Of a stretch of 33,239 bases of DNA, positions 21,187 through 29,351 are shown one piece after another. The position numbers and the translations under genes are program-made. Every line of letters begins with the position of its first letter. Position 1 is the stretch's first letter. The notes beneath the pieces were generated by a model that saw only the letters and a list, made by a program, of their open reading frames with translations, was not told the DNA's origin and did not search any database. This stretch comes from Patescibacteria group bacterium (GTDB taxonomy: Bacteria; Patescibacteriota; Patescibacteriia; Patescibacteriales; VMTK01): positions 1-33,239 of the forward strand of contig JAHIME010000001.1 of the NCBI GenBank assembly GCA_018896595.1. The letters run 5' to 3'.

Positions 21187-21897
21187 ATGATTTCAATCAT
21201 TATTCCAATCTACAACCAAGCCGACAAGATAGGCAAATGCCTTGACAGTATTTTAAACCAAACTTACAAAAATTTTGAAGTTATTATAGTTAATGATGGT
21301 TCTACCGATAATATAGAAAAAGTATTAAAAAATTATAAATCCAAGTTTTCCGCCCAAGGCGGACCAGCCTCGGGCTGGCAAGTTTTCAGCCAGGAAAACA
21401 AAGGCGCGCCGGCCGCGCGCAACAGGGGATATAGAGAGGCCGGAGGCGAGTATTTGTTTTTTTGCGACGCTGACGCTATTTTAAAGCCGGAAGCTCTAAA
21501 AACGATGCTAAACGCGCTAAAACAGCATCAGGAGGCAAGCTATGCTTTCTCATCGTTTTTATGGGGCAAAAAATTATTCAAGCTTGAGCCGTTTGAAGCT
21601 GAAAAATTAAAAAAAGCGCCTTATATCCATACAATGTCTTTAATCAGGCGCGAGCACTTCCCTGCTGGCGGCTGGGATGAATCAATTAAGAAACTGCAGG
21701 ACTGGGATTTATGGCTTACAATGCTTGAGCAAAGGCGGAGCGGGGTTTGGATTGACAAGGTTTTATTCAAAGTGCAAACAGGCGGCACAATCAGCAGCTG
21801 GCTGCCGTCTTTCGCTTATAAATTTATGCCGTTTTTGCCGAACGTGAAAAAATATAAAAAAGCGATGGAGATTATAAAGAAGAAGCATAATCTATAA
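21187..21897 (+). CDS. Family 2 glycosyltransferase
   Basis: A GT-A fold enzyme that probably transfers a sugar to a surface glycan or lipid carrier. The N-terminal nucleotide-binding part reads MISIIIPIYNQADKIGKCLDSILNQTYKNFEVIIVNDGSTDN; ENKGAPAARNRGYREAGGEYLFFCDADAIL contains the metal-binding DAD. The acceptor-side motif AGGWDESIKKLQDWDLWLTML follows. At 236 residues it is a single soluble domain with no membrane helix. Residues 55-64 (FSAQGGPASGW) come from two adjacent palindromes inserted before the QENKG segment. It lies between an IS30 element and a probable O-antigen ligase further downstream, consistent with a surface polysaccharide role. Sugar specificity cannot be told. Confidence 0.92.
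   Translation: MISIIIPIYNQADKIGKCLDSILNQTYKNFEVIIVNDGSTDNIEKVLKNYKSKFSAQGGPASGWQVFSQENKGAPAARNRGYREAGGEYLFFCDADAILKPEALKTMLNALKQHQEASYAFSSFLWGKKLFKLEPFEAEKLKKAPYIHTMSLIRREHFPAGGWDESIKKLQDWDLWLTMLEQRRSGVWIDKVLFKVQTGGTISSWLPSFAYKFMPFLPNVKKYKKAMEIIKKKHNL
21349..21378 (+). repeat. Two adjacent palindromes in the glycosyltransferase gene
   Basis: TCCGCC-CAA-GGCGGA (21349-21363) is followed immediately by CCAGCC-TCG-GGCTGG (21364-21378). Together they are 30 bp, a multiple of three, and encode residues between YKSK and QVFSQENKG that the family normally lacks. Confidence 0.75.
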
Positions 21898-21946
21898 AAT
21901 ATGCTTAAAAATGGCTAAGGTAGAGGGTTAAAGAGTAAAATAAAAT

Positions 21947-22004
21947 CAGTGTAAAGCGGACTTGACACTGAATATACAAATAGTGTAAACTATAATTAAC
22001 ACTA
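21947..22004 (+). promoter_or_regulatory. Two matching operator-like palindromes before the second ATPase
   Basis: CAGTGT (21947-21952), 12 bp, ACACTG (21965-21970), and TAGTGT (21981-21986), 12 bp, ACACTA (21999-22004) are two perfect inverted repeats of identical design. Their centres are 34 bp apart, about three helical turns. A TATAAT (21991-21996) lies at the centre of the second. A TTGACA (21962-21967) overlaps the first, but 23 bp is too far for a standard -35/-10 pair. The start codon is at 22018. This looks like tandem dimer sites for a repressor or activator whose gene is not recognisable in the window. Confidence 0.6.
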
Positions 22005-22017
22005 AAAAATTAAAAAA

Positions 22018-23457
22018 ATGATATCAAACAAGGAAAAAATTAAAGAATATATTAATGATCAAATCGCGCAAGCGGATTTTCGCGGACGAGCGTATGTTTT
22101 TGACGCGCAAAATAAAAAACGGCCAAACAGAAACATCTTCGTAAGAATACAATCTCATTTGGACCAATTTCTCGCGGGGAATAAATCTTATCGCTGGGTG
22201 GCGCTTACCGGTTTGCGCGGGGCGGGCAAAACAACGATTATGTACCAGCTATATTATGCTAAAAAAAATATTGACGGGTATTTTTTAATTCTTTCAGTTG
22301 ATGAAATTACGCAAACTCTTGGAAGCAATATCAATGAGGTGGTGAATATTTTTGAAGAAATTATCGGGCGGCCGATTACAAATTTGGATAAACCGCTATT
22401 TTTATTTTTAGACGAAGTGCAATACGATGAAAAATGGGGCGTGACTCTCAAAACCATTTATGACCGCGCGCATAATGTCTTTATGTTCTCAACAGGTTCG
22501 GCGGCCGCCCTTATAAATAGCAATTCCGATATTGCCCGCCGCGCCATTTATGAAAAAATTTACCCGCTTTCGTTTACCGAATTTATCAAGATTAAACTGA
22601 ATAAATATGAAATAAAGGGATTATCGCAAGAATTAAGAGAAATTATTTTTGGCTCGCGAAGCGCCGAGGAAGCATTTAACGCGCTGAAAAAACAAGAACA
22701 AAAAATAAACGAATATTACCACGGCATCAGCCGTTTGGATTTTGAAAATTATCTTTATTATGGATCGTTGCCGTTTATGATCGCGTTGGAAAATGAAGCG
22801 TTGGTTTATGACCAAATAAATAAATCTCTTGAACGGGTAATTAACAAAGACATCCCGCAGATGCGCGGACTTTCGTCCGATATTATCGGAAAAATTTCGG
22901 CGATTTTATACGCCGTGGCAGATATGGATGCTTTGAATTTTACAACATTGGCGGAAAAATTCGGCATTTCCCGCCCCAAAATAGCTGAAATTTTTTCAGC
23001 GTTTGAGCAAGCAGAAATTCTGCATCGCGTATATCCGCACGGGTCTCATTTTAAGCAAGTGACGCAAAGGCCGTCAAAATATCTTTTTTCTTCGCCGGCA
23101 TTTCGCGCGATGTATTATAAAACTATCGGCAATATTATCACGGAACAAAACGCGCGAGGAAAACTTTTAGAAGATTTGGCGGGTATGTATTTTTATCGTT
23201 TGTGCGACAAGAAGCCGGCTTTTTCCCTCACCTATGACAGCGCGAAGGGCGGAGCTGATTTTATAGTAAGCGCCGGAGAAAATAAAATTGTGATTGAAGT
23301 TGGCGCGAACAAAAAGGAATATAAGCAGGTGGCGCAAACAGCGGAAAAAGTAAAGGCGGTTTACGGCATTATTATTTCGGAAGGAGTTAATGCTTTGGAA
23401 TATAATCCGGAGGCAAACGCGCTCAAGATACCATTGAAATATTTTATTTTAATGTAA
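22018..23457 (+). CDS. AAA-family ATPase with nuclease-like C-terminus (DUF4143-type relative)
   Basis: A 479-residue P-loop protein. Walker A is GLRGAGKTT (about residues 65-73), Walker B is LFLFLDEVQYDEKW, and the sensor-like FSTGSAAALI follows, as in AAA_14. The middle holds YPLSFTEFIKIKL and YLYYGSLPFMIAL, then a winged-helix segment (LAEKFGISRPKIAEIFSAFEQAEILHRVYPHG). The C-terminal part KGGADFIVSAGENKIVIEVGANKKEYKQVAQT contains the ADF and IEVG strands of the PD-(D/E)XK-like fold. It is a different subtype from the ATPase at 3353, being longer and with a distinct N-terminus. Function is unknown. It lies among accessory genes behind two operator-like palindromes. The DUF192 gene starts 9 nt later. 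Confidence 0.85.
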   Translation: MISNKEKIKEYINDQIAQADFRGRAYVFDAQNKKRPNRNIFVRIQSHLDQFLAGNKSYRWVALTGLRGAGKTTIMYQLYYAKKNIDGYFLILSVDEITQTLGSNINEVVNIFEEIIGRPITNLDKPLFLFLDEVQYDEKWGVTLKTIYDRAHNVFMFSTGSAAALINSNSDIARRAIYEKIYPLSFTEFIKIKLNKYEIKGLSQELREIIFGSRSAEEAFNALKKQEQKINEYYHGISRLDFENYLYYGSLPFMIALENEALVYDQINKSLERVINKDIPQMRGLSSDIIGKISAILYAVADMDALNFTTLAEKFGISRPKIAEIFSAFEQAEILHRVYPHGSHFKQVTQRPSKYLFSSPAFRAMYYKTIGNIITEQNARGKLLEDLAGMYFYRLCDKKPAFSLTYDSAKGGADFIVSAGENKIVIEVGANKKEYKQVAQTAEKVKAVYGIIISEGVNALEYNPEANALKIPLKYFILM

Positions 23458-23466
23458 CAAGGAATT

Positions 23467-23913
23467 ATGAAAAAATTAATATATATCTTAACGGTTGCCG
23501 CGATTGCGATTTTGTTTTATATCGTAAAAACCAATCAAATTTCGGATTTGGATTACACAAAAATAATTATTGATGATAAAATTATTGAAGTTGAAATCGC
23601 CGACACGGCCGAGAAGCATTATCAGGGGCTTAGCAACAGGGAAAACTTATGCGATAATTGCGGCATGCTTTTTGTTTTTCCGGACAAAGAAGAACGGACT
23701 TTTGTTATGCGCGATATGAATTTTCCGCTGGATATAATTTGGATTAGCAATGATAAAATCGTTAAAATTGACAAAAACTTGTTGCCCGAAGGGTCTAATC
23801 CAAAAATGCTTTATTCAAGCGGCCAACCAGTAAATTATGTTTTAGAAATGAATAGCGGATACGCCGGCAAACACGGCTTTAAAACAGGGGATATGGTCAA
23901 ATATAGCTATTAA
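23467..23913 (+). CDS. Membrane-anchored DUF192 protein
   Basis: The 148-residue protein starts with a membrane helix or signal anchor (KKLIYILTVAAIAILFYIV) and continues as a DUF192 domain. Hallmarks are EVEIADTAEKHYQGLSNRENL, CGMLFVFPDKEERTFVMRDMNFPLDIIWI and VLEMNSGYAGKHGFKTGDMV. The family has no settled biochemical role. The domain should face outside the cytoplasm. A Cys pair (CDNC) sits just before GMLFVF. It follows the second ATPase closely, so the two may share a transcript. Confidence 0.9.
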   Translation: MKKLIYILTVAAIAILFYIVKTNQISDLDYTKIIIDDKIIEVEIADTAEKHYQGLSNRENLCDNCGMLFVFPDKEERTFVMRDMNFPLDIIWISNDKIVKIDKNLLPEGSNPKMLYSSGQPVNYVLEMNSGYAGKHGFKTGDMVKYSY

Positions 23914-23965
23914 ATATAAATTTTTAATGTTTAAAAATTATAAAATTGAAAATTCATTGAAAATT

Positions 23966-23986
23966 AAAAATTAAAAATTAAAAATT
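23966..23986 (+). repeat. AAAAATT heptamer array before the O-antigen ligase-like gene
   Basis: Three perfect AAAAATT units, with further imperfect copies upstream (from about 23940), fill the 74-bp gap after the DUF192 gene and leave no clear ribosome binding site. Confidence 0.65.
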
Positions 23987-23996
23987 ATTGCCTGTT

Positions 23997-25505
23997 ATGT
24001 TATTCAATAAAATATTCAGAAAAACACTTCTTTTTATATTTTTAGCTGAGCTGTTATCATTTTTCGGCTATCTTCTGCCTGAATTTAATAAAATCGGCTT
24101 TTTAATCATTGCTTCGCTTGCTTTGATTTTGTCTCTGATAAAATTGGAATACGGGCTTTGGATGCTTTTAGCCGAGCTGTTCATCGGCTCCAAGGGATAT
24201 TTATTCTTTTTTGAGCACGAAGGCGTAATTATTTCCATCCGCATCGCTTTATGGTTAGTTGTTATGGCGGTCTGGCTCGGGCAGGCGATATCCGCGTGGA
24301 TTAAAGATAAAAAATTAAATATTGAATTCGCGCGCTCGCCTTATTTCCCGTATTTTGGCGCGTTATTCATATTTATCGGGTTTGGCTTAATCAGCGGCTT
24401 TTTAAACCATAATGAATTCAGCGATATATTTTTTGATTTTAACGGCTGGCTTTATTTTGCCCTGGTTTTTCCGGTTTACAGTATTATCAACAAAACTCCG
24501 CGATCATCCGAAGAACTGCCAAAGCCGGTGTTATCTATTTTCCAAATCTTCACGGCTTCAATAACCTGGCTGTGCGCCAAGACTTTTCTCTTGCTTTTTA
24601 TTTTTTCACACAACATAATCGGCATAATTTATGAATTATACGGCTGGACTCGGGATAGCGGAGTAGGGGAGATAACGCAAATGCAAGGCGGCTTTTACCG
24701 CGTATTTTTTCAATCGCACATTTTCGCGTTAATTGGTTTTTTTATATTTCTATTATTGATTTTAAATAAACAAAAAGAAAAACAAGAAAAAAAACTTCTT
24801 ATTTTTTGCTTCTTGCTTCTTACTTTACTTTTGTCCGTTATCCTAATAAGCTTTTCCAGAAGCTTTTGGATCGGTTTGGCCGTTGGTTTATTGATTTATT
24901 GGCTTGTTAATTTATTGGTTTACAGAGTGGGTTGGAAGAAATTTTTTATTAACAATGGTATTTTATTATTCTCCGCGATATTAAGCATCGGCATTATAAT
25001 CGCGGTGGTAAAATTCCCTTATCCAAAACCAATCGGCGGCTTTTCCACAACGGACTTATTATCAGAGCGAGCCGGCCAAATAACAGGCGAGGCGGGCGTG
25101 TCTTCGCGCTGGTCGCTTTTGCCTGAATTATGGAATGAAATAAAACAAGCCCCGATTCTCGGACAAGGCTTTGGCGCGGCCGTAACTTACAAATCAAGCG
25201 ATCCTCGCGTATTGCAATCTAATCTTGACGGAGAATACACCACTTACGCTTTTGAATGGGGCTGGCTGGATATATGGTTAAAATTAGGATTTTTAGGAAT
25301 GTTATCGTATTTAATTTTAATCGGCAAAATTTGTTATGACGGAATAATTCAAAATTATAACGCAAAACAAAAAATTTATTCAGGGCTGATAATTGGATTA
25401 TTTGTTATCGCTGTTGTTAGTATCTTTAGTCCCTATATGAACCATCCGCTGGGAATCGGGTATTTGATTTTAGCAAGCGCGATATTGTCGCCGCGTAACG
25501 CATAA
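23997..25505 (+). CDS. O-antigen ligase/polymerase-like (Wzy_C/WaaL superfamily) membrane protein
   Basis: A polytopic protein of about 502 residues with roughly ten to twelve membrane helices. The large loop of the ligase/polymerase superfamily is seen between SFSRSFWIGLAVGLL and YEFEWGW-like TYAFEWGWLDIWLKLGFLGML. It contains SSRWSLLPELWNEIKQAPILGQGFGAAV, the usual R-x3-L and G-x-G elements. Such proteins join or polymerise lipid-linked sugar chains outside the membrane; the substrate is unknown. I chose ATG 23997; a TTG at 23988 would add three residues. One helix (about 24795-24829) is encoded by a heptamer-like tract. The nearby glycosyltransferase supports a glycan role. Confidence 0.82.
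   Translation: MLFNKIFRKTLLFIFLAELLSFFGYLLPEFNKIGFLIIASLALILSLIKLEYGLWMLLAELFIGSKGYLFFFEHEGVIISIRIALWLVVMAVWLGQAISAWIKDKKLNIEFARSPYFPYFGALFIFIGFGLISGFLNHNEFSDIFFDFNGWLYFALVFPVYSIINKTPRSSEELPKPVLSIFQIFTASITWLCAKTFLLLFIFSHNIIGIIYELYGWTRDSGVGEITQMQGGFYRVFFQSHIFALIGFFIFLLLILNKQKEKQEKKLLIFCFLLLTLLLSVILISFSRSFWIGLAVGLLIYWLVNLLVYRVGWKKFFINNGILLFSAILSIGIIIAVVKFPYPKPIGGFSTTDLLSERAGQITGEAGVSSRWSLLPELWNEIKQAPILGQGFGAAVTYKSSDPRVLQSNLDGEYTTYAFEWGWLDIWLKLGFLGMLSYLILIGKICYDGIIQNYNAKQKIYSGLIIGLFVIAVVSIFSPYMNHPLGIGYLILASAILSPRNA
24795..24829 (+). repeat. Heptamer-like tract coding a membrane helix
   Basis: Five 7-bp units (CTTCTTA, TTTTTTG, CTTCTTG, CTTCTTA, CTTTACT) encode LLIFCFLLLTLL. A purine-rich tract upstream (24768-24794) has a similar period. 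The match is degenerate and could partly reflect Leu/Phe codon bias. Confidence 0.4.
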
Positions 25506-25522
25506 TAAATATTCAAATCCCC

Positions 25523-25551
25523 TTGCGTTTTATCCCAAATTAATGTATATT
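25523..25551 (+). promoter_or_regulatory. Putative greA promoter
   Basis: TTGCGT (25523-25528) and TATATT (25546-25551) are 17 bp apart. A start near 25558 gives a leader of about 38 nt before greA. Confidence 0.45.
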
Positions 25552-25595
25552 ATTAATTATATTTGTATTTATAATTAAAATAATAAAACAAAACT

Positions 25596-26054
25596 ATGAC
25601 TGATCAAATAATCTCTAAAGAGGGCTATGACAAATTAAAAAAAGAACTGGAATATCTAAAAACTACGCACCGCTTAGAAATCGCCAAAAGGATTGAAAAA
25701 GCCAAAGAACTGGGGGATTTAAGCGAAAACGCGGAATACGCCGAAGCAAAGGATGAGCAAGCTTTTAACGACGGCCGAATCGCGGAAATAATGGCTTTGC
25801 TTAAAAATGTCACGGTTGTTGAGAATGGGTATAATAAAGATATAATAGGCATGGGTTCAAAAGTAATTGTTAAAAACTGCGACGCGGAAAAACAATACAC
25901 AATAGTAAGCTTTAATGAAGCTGATCCGTTGAATGGGAAAATATCCAATGAGTCTCCGCTGGGCAGCACTTTGTTAAACAAAAAAAAGAATGAGCGTGTA
26001 AAAGTGGAAACGCCAAACGGAGAAATGGAATATGAAATTTTAAATATTGAATAA
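25596..26054 (+). CDS. greA: Transcription elongation factor GreA
   Basis: GreA enters the RNA polymerase secondary channel and stimulates cleavage of backtracked RNA. The 152-residue protein has an N-terminal coiled coil (YDKLKKELEYLKTTHRLEIAKRIEKAKELGDLSENAEYAEAKDEQAF) with the catalytic acidic tip in GDLSENAEY. The FKBP-like C-terminal domain follows (IGMGSKVIVKNCDAEKQYTIVSFNEADPLNGKISNESPLGSTLLNKKKNERVKVETPNGEMEYEI). Length and motifs are standard. lysS follows after 14 nt, so both are probably co-transcribed. Confidence 0.96.
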   Translation: MTDQIISKEGYDKLKKELEYLKTTHRLEIAKRIEKAKELGDLSENAEYAEAKDEQAFNDGRIAEIMALLKNVTVVENGYNKDIIGMGSKVIVKNCDAEKQYTIVSFNEADPLNGKISNESPLGSTLLNKKKNERVKVETPNGEMEYEILNIE

Positions 26055-26068
26055 ATCAAAAAAATGAT

Positions 26069-27556
26069 ATGCAAAATGTAAAAATCAGCGAGCGCGCCGA
26101 ACGGGTAAAAAAACTGCAAGAACTGCGAAAATTAGGCATAAACCCTTATCCTGCGCAAACCGAAAGAACGGATACTATCGCTGATGTTCAAGCAAAATTC
26201 AGCCAAATGGAGAAAGGCGGCGGAATTATAGCCATTGCCGGCCGTTTGCGCGGTTCGCGCGCCCATGGCAATTTAACATTTGCCAACCTTCAGGATTCCA
26301 CAGGCAAAATTCAGATAGCATTGTCAAAAAAGGAAGTCGGACCTGACAATTATAAAATATTCATCAAATTAATTGATGTTGGCGATTTTATTGAAGCAAA
26401 AGGAATATGTTTTACGACTCACAAGGGCGAAAAAACCGTTATGGTTAAAGAATGGCGGCTTTTGGCGAAAGCCTTGAAGCCCCTGCCTGACAAATGGCAT
26501 GGATTTCGCGACGAGGAGGAGAGACTGCGCAAAAGATATCTTGATATCTTATTTAATCCGGAAGTCCGCGAAATGATAGAAAAAAAAGCCGCGTTTTGGC
26601 GCGCCGCCAGGGAATTTATGCTGAAAAAAGGATTTTTGGAAGTGGAAACGCCGGTTTTGGAAACAACAACCGGCGGCGCCGACGCCCGTCCGTTCATAAC
26701 CCGCCACAACGCCTTGGATATGGATGTGTATTTGCGCATTTCCATGGGCGAGCTTTGGCAAAAACGGCTGATGGTTGCCGGATTTGAAAAAACTTTTGAA
26801 ATCGGCAGGCAGTTCAGGAATGAAGGCATTGACGCGGAGCACTTGCAGGATTACGCGCAAATGGAATTTTACTGGGCTTACGCTGATTATGAAAAAGGCA
26901 TGAAACTTGTTGAAGAGCTGTACAAATTTGTCGCCCAAGAAACTTTCGGTACTCTAAAATTTCAAATCGGCAAATTTAAAATTGATTTAAGCAAAAAATG
27001 GGAGCGCTACGATTATAGAGATACGGTAAAAAAATTGACCGGTATTGATATTTTAAACGCCGATATCAAGCAAATTGAAGCCAAGCTCAAAGAGCTTAAA
27101 GTGGAATACGATAAAAAGGGCTTTAACATCACACGCGCTGTTGATAATTTATGGAAATACTGCCGCAAACGAATCGCGGGACCAGGATTTTTAATCGGCG
27201 TGCCGGTTGAAATTTCGCCTTTAGCCAAGAAAGACGACATAAATCCGAAAATCACCCAAAGGTTTCAGCCGATAATCGCCGGCTCCGAGCTGGGCAACGG
27301 CTACAGCGAGCTTAACGATCCGCTTGACCAGGCCGAACGTTTCGCCGAGCAGCAAAAATTAAGGGAAGCGGGAGACGAGGAAGCGCAGATGTTTGACCAT
27401 GAATTCGTGGAAGCGCTTGAATACGGCATGCCGCCGACCTGCGGATTCGGCATGAGCGAGCGAGTTTTCGCCTTTTTAATGGACAAATCAATGCGCGAAT
27501 GCCAAATATTTCCGCTGATGAAGCCGAAATCACGCAACACGCAACATGAAACATAA
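26069..27556 (+). CDS. lysS: Lysyl-tRNA synthetase, class II
   Basis: This enzyme charges tRNA-Lys. The OB-fold anticodon domain is at about 50-135 (IAIAGRLRGSRAHGNLTFANLQDSTGKIQIAL). The class II core follows: motif 1 near FLEVETPVLETTTGGADARPF, motif 2 IGRQFRNEGIDAEHLQDYAQMEFYWAYADYE, and motif 3 CGFGMSERVFAFLMDKSMRECQIFPLMKP with the conserved Arg. At 495 residues it is normal length. The last residues (SRNTQHET) follow the usual FPLMKP end and are encoded by heptamer repeats, which also encode the start of the next gene. The gene overlaps the nucleotidyltransferase frame by 11 nt. Confidence 0.96.
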   Translation: MQNVKISERAERVKKLQELRKLGINPYPAQTERTDTIADVQAKFSQMEKGGGIIAIAGRLRGSRAHGNLTFANLQDSTGKIQIALSKKEVGPDNYKIFIKLIDVGDFIEAKGICFTTHKGEKTVMVKEWRLLAKALKPLPDKWHGFRDEEERLRKRYLDILFNPEVREMIEKKAAFWRAAREFMLKKGFLEVETPVLETTTGGADARPFITRHNALDMDVYLRISMGELWQKRLMVAGFEKTFEIGRQFRNEGIDAEHLQDYAQMEFYWAYADYEKGMKLVEELYKFVAQETFGTLKFQIGKFKIDLSKKWERYDYRDTVKKLTGIDILNADIKQIEAKLKELKVEYDKKGFNITRAVDNLWKYCRKRIAGPGFLIGVPVEISPLAKKDDINPKITQRFQPIIAGSELGNGYSELNDPLDQAERFAEQQKLREAGDEEAQMFDHEFVEALEYGMPPTCGFGMSERVFAFLMDKSMRECQIFPLMKPKSRNTQHET

Positions 27557-27565
27557 AACATGCAA
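27531..27565 (+). repeat. Heptamer array spanning the lysS end and next gene start
   Basis: Five 7-bp units (CACGCAA, CACGCAA, CATGAAA, CATAAAA, CATGCAA) encode the lysS tail in one frame. In another frame they supply the ATG (27546) and first codons of the nucleotidyltransferase. The third unit provides the start codon, and the fourth the lysS stop. Confidence 0.85.
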
Positions 27566-27967
27566 CAAAGTAATGGTCTTCGGAACTTTTGATATATTCC
27601 ACAGGGGGCATGAAAATTTTTTAAAGCAGGCGCGCGAATACGGAAATTTTTTGATTGTTGTAGTTGCTCGAGATAAAACCGTTCTGGCTGTAAAGGGGAA
27701 ATTGCCGCGAAATAATGAAAAGAAACGTTTAATCGCAGCGGGAGAGAGCAAATTAGCCGACAAAATAATTTTAGGCGGTCTAACTGATAAATATAAAATA
27801 ATAAAAAAACACCAGCCGGATATAATCTGCCTTGGCTATGACCAGCAAATATTTACGGAAAAACTTGAAGAAAAATTAAAAGAATATAAATTAAAAACAA
27901 AAATCATCAGATTAAAACCGTATTATCCGAAAAAATATAAAACATCTAAAATTTCACAAACTCCATT

Positions 27968-28041
<74 letters not shown>

Positions 28042-28066
28042 ATAGAATTATTCAACGCTCTCACTT

Positions 28067-28072
28067 TATAAT
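28067..28072 (+). promoter_or_regulatory. Putative -10 box of serS, likely leaderless
   Basis: TATAAT is separated by 7 nt from the serS ATG at 28080, so transcription would begin about at the start codon. I do not see a good -35 box at 17 bp. No Shine-Dalgarno sequence lies before the ATG. Confidence 0.4.
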
Positions 28073-28079
28073 TAAAAAT

Positions 28080-29351
28080 ATGTTAGACATAAAATTTATA
28101 AGGGAAAATTCTGATTTGATTAAACAAAACTGCAAAAACCGCTTGGTTAATGTTGATATTGATAAATTGCTAAAATTAGATGAAAAAAAAAGAAAGCTGG
28201 AAACCGAAATAGGGGAGTTAAGGGCAAAACGAAATATCGGCTCTAAAATCAAGCCGAGCAAGGCCGAAATTAAGGAAATGAAAGAATTGGGCGAAAAAAT
28301 AAAAAAAATGGAAGAAAAATTAAATCCAATCGCGCAAGAAATCAGGGAATTAATGCTGGCCATACCGAATTTAACCCATCCCGATGTCCGTATCAGCAAA
28401 AACGAAGATGATAATCCGGTTATCGGAACCTATGGCAAGCCGGCGAAATTTGATTTTAAGCCGCTGGATCACGCGCAACTGGCTGAAAAAAACGATTTGA
28501 TAGATTTTGAACGAGCGGCAAAAGTAAGCGGCGCGAAATTTTATTATTTGAAAAACGAATTGGTTTTAATGGAATTCGCCCTTATACAATACGCTCTTGA
28601 CGCGGCAATGAAGCATGGCTTTACTCCGTTTGTCACGCCCGATTTGGCCAAGCGGGAGATTCTGGAAGAATTGGGCTTTAACCCAAGGGGCGAATCAACG
28701 CAGGTGTACAATATTGAAAATACTGATTTAAGCTTAATCGCCACGGCTGAAATTACCATGGGCGGCTATCATATGAATGAAATTTTAAATGAAGCTGAAC
28801 TGCCTAAAAAATATGTTGCCGTGTCTCATTGCTTCCGCACCGAGGCCGGCAGTTACGGCAAATACGCCAAAGGAATTTTTCGCGTCCACCAATTCACCAA
28901 AGTGGAAATGTTCCAGTATGTTTTGCCTGAAAAATCGGAGCAAACCCACGAGGAAATGCTGAAAATTGAGCGTGAAATTTTTGAAGGATTAAATATTCCA
29001 TTCCGCGTTGTTGACCATTGCACGGCGGACTTGGGCGGTCCCGCTTACCGCACTTATGACCTGGAAGCATGGATGCCGGGCAAGCCGGGCAAGGAAGGCA
29101 AAATGGGGGACTGGGCGGAAATTACCTCTACTTCAAACTGCACGGATTACCAAGCCCGCGGTCTTAATATTAAATATAAAGACAAAAACGGCAAAAAAAA
29201 TTATTTGCATATGCTTAACGGCACAGCTATGGCTGTCGGCCGCGCCATGATCGCCATTATGGAAAACTTCCAGCAAGAAGACGGATCAATCATAGTGCCC
29301 GAAGCTTTAAGGAAATATATGCCGGCTAATATAAAGGTGATAAAAAATTGA
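28080..29351 (+). CDS. serS: Seryl-tRNA synthetase
   Basis: This enzyme charges tRNA-Ser and also tRNA-Sec where that is present. The N-terminal coiled-coil arm that grips tRNA-Ser spans about residues 25-100 (KLLKLDEKKRKLETEIGELRAKRNIGSKIKPSKAEIKEMKELGEKIKKMEEKLNPIAQEI). Class II core motifs are visible in TATAEI-like LIATAEITMGGYHMNEIL, motif 2 VSHCFRTEAGSYGKYAKGIFRVHQFTKVEMF, and motif 3 NGTAMAVGRAMIAIMENFQQEDGSIIVPEALRKYM. At 423 residues it is normal. It ends in TGA, evidence for a standard stop assignment. Its stop overlaps the TTG start of the next gene. Confidence 0.97.
   Translation: MLDIKFIRENSDLIKQNCKNRLVNVDIDKLLKLDEKKRKLETEIGELRAKRNIGSKIKPSKAEIKEMKELGEKIKKMEEKLNPIAQEIRELMLAIPNLTHPDVRISKNEDDNPVIGTYGKPAKFDFKPLDHAQLAEKNDLIDFERAAKVSGAKFYYLKNELVLMEFALIQYALDAAMKHGFTPFVTPDLAKREILEELGFNPRGESTQVYNIENTDLSLIATAEITMGGYHMNEILNEAELPKKYVAVSHCFRTEAGSYGKYAKGIFRVHQFTKVEMFQYVLPEKSEQTHEEMLKIEREIFEGLNIPFRVVDHCTADLGGPAYRTYDLEAWMPGKPGKEGKMGDWAEITSTSNCTDYQARGLNIKYKDKNGKKNYLHMLNGTAMAVGRAMIAIMENFQQEDGSIIVPEALRKYMPANIKVIKN

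Noticed and set aside
21962..21996. TTGACA plus TATAAT as a standard promoter for the second ATPase
   Set aside because: The spacing is 23 bp, outside the usual 15-19 bp. The boxes may belong to different promoters or to the operators.
2149..27565. CRISPR array
   Set aside because: The repeats are 7-8 bp, contiguous and without unique spacers, and no cas gene is present.
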